Assembly (NCBI GenBank): GCA_018466975.1
Contig: CM031559.1
Coordinates: 806,001 to 870,000, forward strand
Source: Sparassis latifolia
Taxonomy: Eukaryota > Basidiomycota > Agaricomycetes > Polyporales > Sparassidaceae
Direction: 5' to 3'
Length of the DNA: 64,000 nt
Shown piece after piece: positions 48,660 to 60,835 of this stretch (position 1 is the stretch's first letter; each line of letters opens with the position of its first letter). A program made the position numbers and the translations under genes. The notes under the pieces are model-generated. The model had not been told where the DNA came from, did not search any database, and saw only the letters and a program-made list of their open reading frames with translations.

Positions 48660-49413
48660 CGATGATGCTTGGCAGCACCCTTTATAGTCAACAAAAGCAG
48701 GGGTGGATGGTCAGTTGCATTGAAGATTACCCTGTCTAAACAAATGGAAGGTTCCCTAGGCTTCTACTTCAGCTGCACTGTAAGGAATGTCTTCAACTTG
48801 TTCATGAATGCAAGATGTCGCTGATGCCATGCGTCACTTTGTGGAATGACGCAGATGCCATGCACCACTGACACTGACATAGTGCGTCACTTCCAAAAGG
48901 GATGCCGATGCAATGCATCACTTCCAAAGTGATGCCAAGACCTAGTCTCAGAACCAGCCGGTCCGAGTTTTGACTCTTTTTAGGAATTGGGTGAGGAGGG
49001 TCATCAGACCATCTGGTGAATTTTATATAGGTGGGGGTGGGTATGTAACACTCTTCACACCGTAGCTTCTGCACCACTTACGTTATGCTCATCATCCCAC
49101 ATGTACCTGCACATTTTCTGTCTTCCGCTGAAAATTCTTTTTTATGTATGCGACCATACATGTACCTTGGACCATACATGTACCTTGGACCATATTCGAG
49201 GCATTAATGACTAGTGAATGTGCCATACTTAGGTTTAGATGTTTCGAGTTTTGACTGAGGTCATGGCCATGTGACATACCCCCCCCTCTATACAAAATTT
49301 ATCAGACGTTCTCGTGAGCAACCCAACATCTCAAAATGCCCAATTTGGTAACCACCAGGTTGCTCACTGAACATCTGGTTACGAGACTAGCCAAGACCAT
49401 GTGTCACTTGGCA
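48660..49413. other. repeat-containing intergenic region
   Basis: At about 48815-48960 there are degenerate tandem copies of a GATGCCATGCGTCAC-like unit. At 49154-49190 an 18-bp unit (CCATACATGTACCTTGGA) is repeated twice. The 9-mer CACTTGGCA at 49405-49413 is the proposed left target duplication of the KDZ element. No gene recognised. Confidence 0.6.
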
Positions 49414-50333
49414 GCTGTACTTACTAGAAATGTTAACATTGTATGGCTAGAGCCAGCAGAGTAGTGTGTACATATGCCAATAGTGTTTTACATGCTGTTT
49501 TACAATGGCCATGGGCTGTAAAACAGTCCATAGGCTCTGTAAAACTCTTACAGGGTGTTAGCCAGTGCACTGTAATACAGCCAATGCTCCGTAATACAGC
49601 CCGGACGGCCTGTTGACTCTGGGGCCAGGGCCAGATTTAGCTTAATAATCACTAGCGTGCCGCACCCTAATATGAAATAGGGCGGTGGGCGGGATTGCGG
49701 CTGCGGATACCCAACATGGTATGTTATTCCCACGTTTTCTGGACTTTCTGCACTCGAAACTGTTACCCTTTCCTTGCGACACTGCAGCTGTGAGCACATA
49801 TATCTCATAGGGGACATACTGTAGGCATAGAGGTACACATAGAAAACATATTAGAGCATGGCAGATCTCTGCATGTACGCAGAAAAGCAGAAAATAAAAT
49901 AAAAACATACCGCTTGCCATTGCAAAACCTGTACCTGCAGTTGCAAAAAACACCTCGCCAGAACATGCTAGTCAGAGTCAAAACCCCCGTCGTCATCTCG
50001 AGCATCTCCCACTTTCACAGGATTGACATCATCTCCCCAGTTGGACTCGCTGCCATCAGAATTGTACCCGCTGGGGGCGTCCGCGTCCAGCACACTGTCA
50101 TTCTGGCTCTCTGATGCAAAGACTGCATCCACACCAAGTATGCGGGGCACGACATCAGGAGCATCAGGAGCAGCTGAGACAGCATAGGAAGTGGGCGCAC
50201 TTGTCACAGCGGGACGATGAATGTCAGCGCTCACTGGGGATACAGGCAGGTATTGATGGATCCAGCCATGCACGATGTGCGCCTTCACGAGGACAGGCTG
50301 CCAACGTTTCGACTACTTCCGAACCAGATGTAG

Positions 50334-53300
50334 TCAGATTGACGCTTGCTTCACTGCATATGCACAACGCCCGGCCACAATATCAGCTCGACCCTCATGA
50401 CGGTGACCTTGAGAAAGCCACCAGGCAGCTTTCTGTGTCAGAAACTCCAGCGATCGGCGCATCTCATTGACAAGGGTCTTCCATTCTTCCTCCCACCGAT
50501 CTGCTCACGTGACAGTCTTTGCCCACTTGACACGCAAGTGATCATCATTGTCCTCGGTGCAGTGCTGTCTTGCACAGATGCGAGGTCTTCCTGGGCAACA
50601 GCGGCTTGCTCTGGCATGGATGCGAGGTCTTGCTGGGCTAACGTGGTAGGCGCCTGAGACGTACGATGAGGTACCAGCCAAATCCACGATGGTTTGTGGC
50701 GGCCTTCACTTCTCTCATTCTCCTCCCACACAGGACCTCGATTATCTCCATCTTTAAATTCTTGAAACCTCGTCTTCCACTCCCCACCTGGATCCAGCAC
50801 TAGGAGCGCACGGCGAGCGTCACGATATTGAGCGATGGCGAGGGCAATCTTCAGGTTGAACGCACGGATGTTCATCTTCGAGCGCGTATTTGCCTTCTGG
50901 CCCGTACCGGCGATGTTGATCCTGTACTTGGCAAGAAGCCCGGCATAGATCCGATGCAGATGGCGAATGTCTTCCAGGGCGTCCTCGACTTGAGCCATGT
51001 GGAAGCGGTGCTCCTTCTCGATGATGCCACCATGACAGCCCACTTCGCGCTGAGCCTGCGCAAGCTCGGAGGGTAGGTATAGCTTGAGATCTTTAGCGTG
51101 AACGAGTGGGCACGCCGGCGCTCTCAGCGAGGGAGTCAACGCCACGGAGTGAGGTGACAACGGGTTGGTAGGTGGGCTGAACACTGGACCACGCGTGGAT
51201 ATGCCGTGTGAGCGCGTTCCGCTTCTCCTGTAGTGTAGCTCTCTTGAGCGGATTGCGAAGGACACCCTCACCCTTTATACAGAGGGCCCGCCTAGTGAGA
51301 CAACCATAATTAGTAATGCAGCGACAAACACTGCTTGAGACTTACTGTCATTCCTCAAGCTCCAACCCAAGTCGCACGAATGCGCTCGCAGTGAGTTTAT
51401 CGTGGAGCTGAGGCTCACCGCCCATCGCCTTGATGGCTTCTTCCTCGGCAAGCTTGAGCTGTATCATCGCCATCATCGTGGCTATGCAAAAGTTAGCGGA
51501 TAGAACTAAACAGATAAATATGTGGACTTACAAGCCGATGGTTCCGCATAGGGATCAGGCTTTGTTTTGTCCAGGTCCCACTCGGCAACCATTTGACGCC
51601 ACTTCTCGATAGTCGCCGGGGAGAATGTGGATGTGAACTTCTCAGTGATCGCCTTCTGCTTCCCCGTCATCAGGAGCGCTTCCGCGAGATGTTTGACGAG
51701 GTGAGACTCTGAAGTAGTAGAAATCAGTTAATTGGTTGACGAGCACAACGAAGAAAAACTCACCGAGATCAACAAGCTTGCGCCAGTTCCACGCGACCAG
51801 TGGTCATCCAATACAGAATGATGGGCTGCAGGGCCCATCTCGCGAGTGCTGATGCCAACTTGCCCAATGTGTGCCCACTCTTGCTCGATGGTTTCACCGT
51901 GGGTACATCCAACTCCTCGCAGGAAATTGAAGGACCATGTGGTATGGCACTTGGGGCCGTGACCTTCGATGTGGGCCTTGGGTATCATGGCGCACGTCGG
52001 TATGCCGTCGAGGATTTGCATGTGCTCGGGCATGTCGTCAAGTCTCTTGTAGAAGTTCTTGTACCAGTTGCACGCGATGTCATATGAAAATCCAATGTCG
52101 GGCAGCGCCCTTTGGTCTTCGGTCATGCAGCTAGCCTTCAGCGCTGAAAGTGCCACGTAATCAATGTTGCAGTACCTGCGGAATGATCAATATGAGAAAT
52201 ATCAAAAAACATAAAGCTTACGCACTGTTCCCCCTTTTGCAAATCGCCAATGCCATTTGGGAGCACGAAGCAATGACGAGCGCACTTCACACCTACGACG
52301 CCGGTGACGCTGAGGCCGTCATGCGTGCCCTTGCTATAGGCTTGGTTGACGGCGTTGAGCTCCGACTCGCACGTTGAGATCTGGAAAGAGAAGTTAGCCG
52401 CGGTCAATCAACGGGCACAATTCTGCGCGGTGATGTCATCATTGACTCTCTTGGACGACGAGCGACACAAGCTAGCCCTGCAGGTGTGGACTGACCAGGT
52501 CCACGCCTGCAGGCATCGCACGGTGGGCTCACAGAGCTACGCCGCCCCTGGCAACCATGCACACAGATTTAAATTGCTTACCTCGCGTTGGTCCTTGCAA
52601 ATGGCAAGATACTCCTGGTATGGCCCTTCGCCCACAAAGTATGACCATCCAGAACCCAGCTCGGGGTCCTGGAATCCGCGCGCCTTCAACTTGAGACAGA
52701 AGCAAGCATCCATAGCGACTACCTGTCGGCAGAGCCACCTGGAGATATAATTAGCATCAAGAAAACGGTATGCAATGAACTCCACCTACCGCTCGGTGTC
52801 GGGCAGACTCTCCCAGCTGACTGGCAGGTTTATGCGGGGTGAGGGCATGCAGGACACTCCACCGTGCATGCACCCAGTTTGGTGGCCGCGATACCTGCAG
52901 GGTCGTGACCACGTCCGGCTCTCTTGACAGACTTCAGATGATGCCACTGGCGCATGACCATAGAGACTTCGTTCCAGCGGTACTAATCAAAAAAAAATGC
53001 ATCAGCTTGTCATTCTTGAAATCTCAAAGCAGACCACTCACCACTTGTTTTCGAAGCCCGGCGTTGTCCGTCTTTCACAGTATAGCCTTGTAGTAGTCGT
53101 ACAAGTTAAGCTTCCCTTGCAATGTTAAGAGATGAAATGTGTTGAGATAGTCGAAGGTAAATGCAGTGCGGGGACGTTCCATCGTAGCAGGGTACCAGCC
53201 AACTCGCAGTAGTTGGATGTGCTCATTCCATCCCCAGGGGACTCGCCGCAGCGGCAGAAATCCACATTGACATGGTGAGCGCCACTGATGTCGAGGACGG

Positions 53301-54099
53301 TGAAACGCACGGGTCTGCGTTGATTTTGGAAGCATTGTCCACCGTGGTGCCCTAGCTGCACGCGAAGTCCAATATCTGCAAGTGAGATCCTCTCGAAGAA
53401 CTGCCCGTTCCACTGCTACAAAGATTAAGTCAATTGCACGGCTCATGAAAGATATTGCATGCTCAACTCACCTGGACGCGGTGCAATGGAAGTGAGGTGT
53501 GAGCCTCGAGGGTACACTCTGGGCACTCCAGTTTTCCGCCGAAGCAGTCAAGGCAGTGCATCGCAGTAGCCTGGTTGTGGAGTTCGCACTTGGCAGCGAT
53601 GTCTTGAGTCCCCGGCCCATCGAAGTGCAGGAGCTCCTCCAAATAAGACTCGCGAAATGCCAGCCATCGGGTGAGGCCCGCCTGTGGCCCAGGATTAACG
53701 CATATTACGCCGGGAGGTGCGCATGCTCACCGACATCGATTTTTTCTTGTTTTTCGTCTGGGCCTTTGCACCATCCCTGCTCTCCAGTTGAATCACATTG
53801 TGCAGTTCGTCCTCCCACCCATCGGCGTCCACTTGTCCATTGTGTATGGCAGTTGCATTGTCATCTACGAGGCCATCCACTGCAGGTAGAGGTATGATCT
53901 CGACCACTTGCTCGGTATGTGTCTAAGCTGCTCAAGCTCACCCATTCCTTCTATTGCGATGGATGGTGAAGCTGTGGACCGTAGATTGGGCCAGCTGGAT
54001 TGTCGTGGGTGGTTCCAAGATGTCCGGGATAGCGATGGACTCGACATGGGACTTCTTCGAACGAGATGTGCCCCCTCCTGCGAATTGGCGCTTTGCCAT
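50334..54099 (-). pseudogene. KDZ-family transposase (CxC domains), decayed
   Basis: Minus-strand chain of exons of a Kyakuja-Dileera-Zisupton transposase: start MAKRQFAGGGTSRSKKSH (ATG 54099), a Cys-rich CxC region with CELHNQATAMHCLDCFGGK and LECPECTLEAHTSLPLH (about 53610-53470), FFERISLADIGLRVQLGH, DFCRCGE (about 53260), WYPATMERPRTAFTFDYL, LKSVKRAGRGHDPAGIAAT, DACFCLKLKARGF, then the core GFSYDIACNWYKNF with PEHMQILDG, PKAHIEGHGPKCHTTWSFNF and GETIEQEWAHIGQVG (about 52090-51840), and the C-terminal LYLPSELAQAQREVGC and RSEGRHKPSWIWLV-like regions. Lesions: a frameshift after DFCRCGE (about 53240), a frameshift near 50550, and a TGA at 50505-50507. More tail-like sequence continues in another frame to about 49968. 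Function in relatives is cut-and-paste transposition. Confidence 0.85.
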
Positions 54100-54866
54100 G
54101 AGCAGTCGGAGATATTCTGGGAGAGACAGGGAGAAGCTGTAGCTCAGGGAGCTTGCCAAGGATAGATAGACCAGAGAAATACAGGCCAAGATGGAGAAGA
54201 AGCACGACGAGGGAGTGTGCAAAGTGCAGGCTCAATCAAGTGGCAAGGCGTGAGCTTGCAACTCGCAACTTGTTCTAACTTGCAACTCGTGCCTTCTCTA
54301 CTTCACGCGTGTGTCCACTTGCGCTTGCTCACCTCTTTGTTCACTTCTATCATCGCCTCGTACACTCGTAAAATACTATATAATGCAGCATACAAAAATA
54401 TATTTCTTGCCCTCTGTTTGTGAGCTTCGGGCTCTGTTGTACATGCAACACAAGCCTCGTGCCTCCTCCGCTTCACGCGAGTGTCCACTTCAGCTTCCCT
54501 TTCTTCGCTTCTACTTCGTCACCTCGCACATTGGTATGGTACTAATGTAGCATAGCAAAATATATTTCTTGCCTTTTCTTGCAAGCTTCATGGTGTGCTG
54601 TACATGCAATACATACTATCTGTGTGCCATTATAACTCAATACAACGTGAGTCAAATAAATATACTTCACGCAGTGTATTGACATGGATTCGCAGGGTTT
54701 CACGACGGGTGTACAACAAAAACAAAATTATATTGCGCACGACATACGACTACCGAGATGCGACACAGCACGAGCAGCGCGAGCAGGAAGAGGCTGACAC
54801 GCAGACAGCACGCCAACACACCCAATGCCCCTTTCTGATGATGGCAGATGAGCATGCACAATTGTT

Positions 54867-55703
54867 CTAAGCCTGCCCAATGGGAGGCCCAGCCGTCAAC
54901 TTCAAGATGGTACCCTCGGTCATGCCGATACAGTACTTGCAGAGCGCATCATCGTACGACTTGCCGTGCTCATATGCGGAGCCCGACACACCGATAACCA
55001 GGGGCTGAATGTAAGTCCTATGATCGCAAGCTATCAGTACTAACCAAAAAAAAACATCACACTACTTACCATCCCTCGAAAATGCCGACGTCGAGGCCCC
55101 GCGTGACCGCATACCATCGACGACCGGTAATAGGCTGGGCCGGTTCAGCAGGATCCCCAGGACCCGGAGATGGAGGGCGCCCGGCGGCAACACAAGGAGC
55201 GACGTCAAGCTGGTCAGGCAAGGTCACAAGCTCACGTGCAACAGGAACGAGGACACTAGCCCACATGCGCTCAGCGCCCTCACCATTGGTACGACCCGCA
55301 ATGGCTCCAGGGGTGGTTGAAGTCATGCACGCATGTGCAACAGGAACGGCGACATTGGCCCACATGCGCTCCCCATCCTCACCACCTGTACGACCCTCAG
55401 CAACCACAGCGCAATGCTCAGCTTTCTCCACCTTCACTGCAGAGATCGCGGTACCCTCGCTCACGTACTCCCGCCCAGCCTCATCGTCAACTTCCCTCTT
55501 CACATGGGACTCGCGCTGCTCTTCTATCTACCCTGTCAGCACGTAGCTTGCACTGCACCGATGACACCGACCTTTACCCGCCAGCCAGTTCCACACCAAC
55601 ACAATCATCCTGACCCGCGGCTTCCTCTCAATCTGGGTATCGCGCTGGGAAGGCATCAGAAGGGGAGTGACGAGGGAGCCCGCAGGCTTACCTCGTATTT
55701 CAT
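54867..55703 (-). CDS. RNase H1 N-terminal-domain protein carried by the KDZ element
   Basis: Three exons: 55703-55692, 55527-55070, 55017-54867; 621 nt, 206 residues, phases consistent. The 164-nt first intron and the tiny 12-nt first exon make the start less certain than the rest. The C-terminal part reads RRWYAVTRGLDVGIFEGW, then across a 52-nt intron TYIQPLVIGVSGSAYEHGKS and YDDALCKYC, the pattern of the RNase H1 N-terminal domain, which binds RNA-DNA hybrids or double-stranded RNA. No RNase H catalytic domain follows. The N-terminal half contains an imperfect internal repeat (GERMWANVAVPVAHA and AERMWASVLVPVARE). It lies divergently from the accessory gene on the plus strand, inside the proposed KDZ element, and is the only intact gene there. 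Confidence 0.7.
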
Positions 55704-56039
55704 GACTTCCTGCTACTACTTGAAGGGCGGCTACAGATGGAAGAGAAAGGTATGTTAGTAAAGTAAGAAGGACAATACAAAAGTAAATACTTACACCCCA
55801 AGTCAGAGCTGGAGGACGAAAGGGAGAAAGAGCGATGGAGGAGAATGAGAGCTGATGGCGGGTTTAAGTACGCACCGAACTCCGCTACCCAAGGACTGTA
55901 CAGTTCCTCGGTTAGGAGATAAGTCGGGCCCGCTCGCGTTTATCCTCGGGATCGACCGTGTTGAGCACGTGTGCCTGATCTATGGAAGCCCGAACTTCTC
56001 TGGTATATGGAGGGCCCAGGAAATGTATAGGGCACTCGG

Positions 56040-58724
56040 TCAAGCGCTAGAGGTCAGGGGCCCCACCATGGGATGAAAGAGCTGGGCGACAACGCAACAA
56101 CAAGAACATTTGAAGTCAAACATTCCTACCTTCCTTGCGGCTCAACAAGCGGGCAACCACTCATTATTCTGGTCCAGTTTCCTTGACGACTGGTTCCAGA
56201 AGTGGCCCATCACTCTTGCGAGTGACGGCATCGATGTCCAGGCTATGGCAGAACAAAAGAAGTCAATGACAGTGGTACGGACCTATCAGATTCTCACCCA
56301 TTATGCGTGGCGCTCATCAATCGATGCAGAGGTTGAAAGAATGGTTCCAAAATCACACGCATGCTTCCACGTCTGGCAATGGGTGTTTGGTTGTGTTGTC
56401 CCTCAAGGGGAAGGTCAAATGCAAGGCGGCCCCGTGGCAAGCCTACATGAAGACGTAATGGCCCGAACTCAAGCCCCAATGGGAATTAGAGTTCAAGACT
56501 TACTGTGCAGATCAACTACCATCCGGTACTGTGGTCACGAAGTCCATCAGGATGAAGCATCGGTCGGCCTTTGTCATCTCCATGTATGAGGGCATCAAGG
56601 ACACCGATGCTGTCAAGAAAGCAGTTGAGGCGTACGACGGGGAGTTTGAGGACAACGACTTCGAGGGCGGCGACTCACAGCCCGCACATTTCCAAAGGTA
56701 AGCACTTGCCTTTTTCGATCATACACGCGTCCTGACTCTCCCAGGAATATCGACTCCCTTCATCACATGATCCAAGTTGCTCTTGAGGAGATTCAATGGC
56801 AGACCGGTTGGGTTGGGATAATGCTGGTTGGAGGTCCAGAGCCGAAATGCGGAGGCACGAACATATACTATTGGTGAGTCCCAACGCACATGCGAGGAGG
56901 GGCAGCATCCTAACGCAGGCTTTTCAGCTTTGGGACTCAGACCGCCCATCTGAAGAGCACATTTCTGCAATACCACCCAGACTTTGAAGAGCATGTCGCG
57001 CAACCATTCACTCAGTATCTCTAAGCTTCCTTCCATAAGTCCATCACTCACTCTCTGTTATCCAGGCGGATCGTATGTCATGCAGCTGCCGACGTTCACG
57101 CCGAAATGGGTTTACCTATTGTCTTGCCTTCAACGAGTGCCGCTATGCCAATCAGCGCAGATGGCACATCTTTCGTTGTGTCCTCCATGGCTGTAGGCTC
57201 AGCAACAGCAACCTCGGCATCAGCGTCCGCATCCTTAGATGCTGACGGTGCCCATGCATGCATTTCTGCATCCTCCGGTATGGGCATCGCATCTTTGACG
57301 CCAACACCTCCCTCCGCAATGGTGCAAGTCACCATCGACGCCAGCATGCCGCTCTCACCGAATATTCATGCGAGCGCCTCTGTCAATGCGACTAACGCAT
57401 CCACAACGGCATCTGCCATCGTGAACATTGCATCGCCTCTCAACTCGCATGCTGCGAGTTCACCGGACACCTTACTCGCTCGCTCACCAGGTTATCGACG
57501 GAGCCGGAGCAACTCGTTTGAACAGGAGTGACTCACCAACATTGCGAGAAACAAAGCAGCACTCGCACTGCTTGGCAACCTCACTCTGCCCACAGCAAAG
57601 CCGAAGAGGACTCGCAAGAAGGTCGCCAAGGGCGTCCTGGCAACTCGCAAGTCAGACTGACTCTCCAGTGATCAAGACCCTTCGAACGACGCCGAGGACT
57701 CCTCAGATGCACAGATTGAAGCTGTGGACCCTTTGCCCGTCATTGCACCTGCTGCTGTTGCACCCGCGCCTGAGGTGAATATCATTCCGATCATTGCACC
57801 TGCGCCAGATGTCGTCGACTCTCCCGCTCCTGTCATGCAACCTTCACCTATGCCTGATGTCGCCGCCCATCCTGCGCCCATTCCCGATGTGGTTCCACCC
57901 CCTCATTCAATGGCATCCATGCCCGATGTCGTCGATCCTCCTACTGTCATCGCACATATCTCTCAGGCCATTCCCGCCCTAGCTGCTTCCTCCGTCATTG
58001 AGCCGATTGTTGAGGACGTCACCGCTGCCACTCCTGCACTTGGTCGCGTGGCTGAGGCTGCAGTCATCTTCCCATCGTCCTTATCAGATGATGCACTCCC
58101 AGCGTGGTTGCAGAAGGCTTTGCAGGCAGTCCGCATTTTCAAATGTGCGCCCGATAGCTGGGTAGGCCTCCTTGAAGCCTTCGTCACCTTCGAGTCGCAG
58201 TTGGGCTATCCGACGAAAAGGGTAAGTGTTCGATATTATATTATGGTGCTATACTAACTAATTTGTGCACACAGACTTGCTACTCTAAGGAGATATATGA
58301 TGCACGCCCCAGTGCGGTCAGTGCCTGGATGGCTTATGGGCGTAAGTACGAAGTAACCCCCCACGGCATTGGCAAGGCATCGGAAATGCGCGTCGGGTTC
58401 CACGACTAGTGGTCCGCGCTGCAACCCGCTCTCAGGTGCACTGCCAAATGGCCATTTCCTCAGGATGTCTCGGCCATCGCAGGCGCTTGGGGCTCCCTGT
58501 TGCAAGCCAGTGATAATGGTTTCTTCCTGGTCGTCATGTATCTTTGGTGGTGGGGTAGCACATTGGAAGTCGATGACGAGAATGAGCGGCACCTGTTTGG
58601 GGAATACATTGAGGACATGCGCTGGGTGCTGGAGGCAATGACCAGCGATCTACGCCTGTCGTCGTCTGCCAAGCGTAAGTTGGATGCTGATACCAGCCAC
58701 GTCGCGAAGAAACCCAGGGCTTAA
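56040..58724 (+). pseudogene. KDZ-associated accessory gene, decayed
   Basis: A chain of plus-strand segments typical of an uncharacterised gene that neighbours KDZ transposases in mushrooms. Order: FWSSFLDDWFQKWP (about 56170), LKEWFQNHTHASTSGNGCLV (about 56333, after a frameshift) with SFVISMYEGIKDT-like text, IQVALEEIQWQTGWVGIMLV then GGPEPKCGG (about 56770-56860), FGTQTAHLKSTFLQYHPDFE (about 56931), a Ser/Ala-rich stretch (57106-57531), a Pro/Val/Ala-rich stretch with repeated PDVV (57724-57950), LPAWLQKALQAVRIFKCAPD with LLEAFVTFES (about 58095-58200), then an intron and YDARPSAVSAWMAYGRKYEV, and WSALQPALR to KKPRA ending at 58724. Lesions: TAA near 56457, TAG near 58408 where the family pattern has Trp, plus frameshifts. 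Low-complexity regions may be natural linkers. Function unknown. Confidence 0.65.
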
Positions 58725-58743
58725 TGTCGCTACAGTAGCCAAT

Positions 58744-58857
58744 AATATTATGTTTTTGCACTGAAAACATATGCCCAAATAGGAAATCCACTGCATCTAT
58801 TATAATATGTTTTAACAGTGATAACATATGCCCAAATAGGAAATCCGTTGCATCTCC
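58744..58857 (+). repeat. 57-bp tandem duplication near the right end of the KDZ element
   Basis: Two consecutive copies share AACATATGCCCAAATAGG and AAATCC..TGCATCT, with a TATGTTTT-like start in each unit. Non-coding. Confidence 0.8.
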
Positions 58858-59182
58858 ACACGGCCGGAATACTATCGGAGTCGGCCTCCGGGCGCACTGC
58901 TACATTTGGCAACATTGGGCAGGTGAGCACGGGACCACATACAGGCGGGTACAGGTTGGCTACTGCCTGCACGAAGTACCCAAGTAATACACCAACAGAC
59001 CCTGTAATACAATACTACTGAGTCCTTGTAATACATAGTGTTAATCCACTATGGACTATGTACACTTCAGTCTGTTGACTACTACCACACTATGTAATAC
59101 TAGGTAGGTAAGTACCATTGCACTTGGCACAGAAACTGCAGTTGCTGAATGCATCTTAGCTCGTTCCAGCCATGAGTGAATC

Positions 59183-59915
59183 ATGTATGTGACTGACGAG
59201 GTGTGCATTTCTTCCGTATTTTTGAGGTGCTGCTGATAAATATGTCCACAGTACGGTCGTGCATTCATTATTCTTCGCGAGCAAGCCAAGAAGACTCGCA
59301 GTCATGGCATTGAGGCAATTAAGGCATGTCACTCTTAGTATCTGTATTCCCATGTCTTACAGGAGAAAACATCCATAGTCACACATCCTTGCTGCAAGAA
59401 CAGTAGCAAACATCATTCGGACATTGCTCAGACCTCGAGGTCCACACAAATACCCTCCTCTATTACTCCTGGATGATCAGATTCACAGTCTTCGTAATCT
59501 CCAGGTCTCGATAAAATCCTCATTTCGCCAGATGGCGACATCACTGTGACAAATAATGGTGCAGCAATCCTCAGCCAGATGAAGGTGGAGCACCAGATCG
59601 CAAAGCTGCTCATGCAACTATCAAAGAGTCAGGATGACGAGATTGGTGATGGCATGACAGGTGTTGTCAGTGGGTGTTTAGTTACACCAAATCTTGTTAT
59701 ATACCTCATTCCGTTCCCAGTCCTTGCTGGTGCATTATTGGAGCAAAGCGAAGCTCTGCTCGACCGTGGAATTCACCCGATCCAAATCACAGTCTACAGA
59801 TGGCTTTGACCGGGCATGTGTCATTGTGGTCGAGCACCTGGATCGTATTTCTGACCACGTTGAGTTCTCACTCTCTGACATGTCCAACCTCTACAAAACT
59901 GTCATGATGGTGATA
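59183..59915 (+). pseudogene. CCT5: CCT5 (TCP-1 epsilon chaperonin) N-terminal pseudogene
   Basis: CCT5 is one of eight essential subunits of the cytosolic TRiC/CCT folding chamber, about 540 residues. Only the first about 180 are present. Segments: VTDE (exon 59183-59200), YGRAFIILREQAKKTRSHGI (from 59252) with EAIK, then after an intron with a GC donor SHILAARTVANIIRTLLRPR, after another intron [40 protein letters not shown] then [31 protein letters not shown], and after a 7-base insertion [20 protein letters not shown] to SLSDMSNLYKTVMM. ATP-site motifs are damaged: GPRG is RPRG, NDGAT is NNGAA, GDGTT is GDGMT. Coding homology stops at about 59915, where the Gypsy element appears to begin. 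Introns are retained, so it is a segmental copy; a working CCT5 must exist elsewhere. Confidence 0.9.
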
Positions 59916-60597
59916 CACTCCCAGACCTCCTGGCCTCTGAAAATGCATTTTCCAGTGATCGCTCATACCTCACTACTCTATCCCTTAGCCTCCAAGATGC
60001 ATCTGACACTTTTGCGACCTTTTGCAAACTTTCCAATTTTGTGCGACTTCGTTCGACTTCGCTTGATCCCTCATGACTTCGCACCAAGATTGGACATTCT
60101 TTCATCACTCATACGCCACTCTTGCATCTCCTTGCGGTCAGATACCACTTACCCATTGTCCTTTGGTCTAGTTCGATGTGCCCTGGTCGATTTCCATCTA
60201 AGTCCGTACTTCCCCGATGTCGCGCCACCTTTCTGGACATCGCGCCAACTCGCTGGTTTGCCACGCCGACTTATTGGTGTCGCACGATGGTCGCGACCTC
60301 TTCCTTTGCAAATCCCATTCCCTTTATTGTTCAACCTTCCCCTTCAAGACTCCTACCTTCGTGCTGGACCGGAGATGCCATTAGAGTGTTCCATGTGGTT
60401 CAGGACAAGTAGCATATGTTTTCTTTCAATTTTCCTCTACTTTACCGTTCTTCTCCATCGCTAATGTATGACATTCACCTCTCCACACCCTTTACCTATT
60501 TTTCCATTGGTCCTAGACCATTGCGACTCTCTCTGATGTCAGGATCCATCTTCCAACATTTCGCGACTTTTGCATTTCACCTCCCCATTTTCCCCTC

Positions 60598-60605
60598 TAT
60601 AAATA
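60598..60605 (+). promoter_or_regulatory. TATA box of the Gypsy LTR
   Basis: Exact TATAAATA in a pyrimidine-rich context, about 690 bp inside the presumed LTR and about 1.07 kb before the gag ATG. Confidence 0.55.
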
Positions 60606-60687
60606 CCTGCTGTATCTACGTCAATTATCATCGAAGACCAGTAGGAGACTTCCTCCTTCACTTCAGATCACCGAGAAACTGCGTTTA

Positions 60688-60835
60688 CTGCGATAGCAAC
60701 TTCGAACTGCGATATACCCCACTGCGACATAGCAACACTGCGACACTGCGACATAGCGACACTGCTATACTGCGACTGCAATAGCAAACTGCAATACTGC
60801 GATAGCGACATAGCGAAATAGCAATAGCGACCTGC
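60688..60835 (+). repeat. GCGA-rich short tandem repeats in the Gypsy leader
   Basis: Irregular repeats of CTGCGACA, TAGCGACA and CTGCGATA units. The wider 60000-61700 region is also enriched in GCGAC words, so this looks like slippage-driven expansion of a common word. Confidence 0.8.

Larger units (their letters stand above)
49414..59120. mobile_element. probable composite KDZ-type DNA transposon, 9.7 kb
   Basis: The 9-bp direct repeat CACTTGGCA occurs at 49405-49413 and 59121-59129. Immediately inside, the ends read GCTGTACTTACTAG on the left and, on the complement of the right, CAATGGTACTTACCTACCTAG, an imperfect inverted repeat sharing GTACTTAC. Further in, both ends share GTGTACATA and repeated TGTAATAC motifs. 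Inside lie a broken KDZ transposase (minus), an intact RNase H1-N-domain gene (minus) and a broken accessory gene (plus), a set that commonly travels together in mushrooms. The boundaries are inferred from the direct repeat and could be coincidental. Confidence 0.6.

Noticed and set aside
50438..51271. separate 277-residue protein
   Set aside because: Its sequence is the C-terminal region of the KDZ transposase, with a frameshift near its end.
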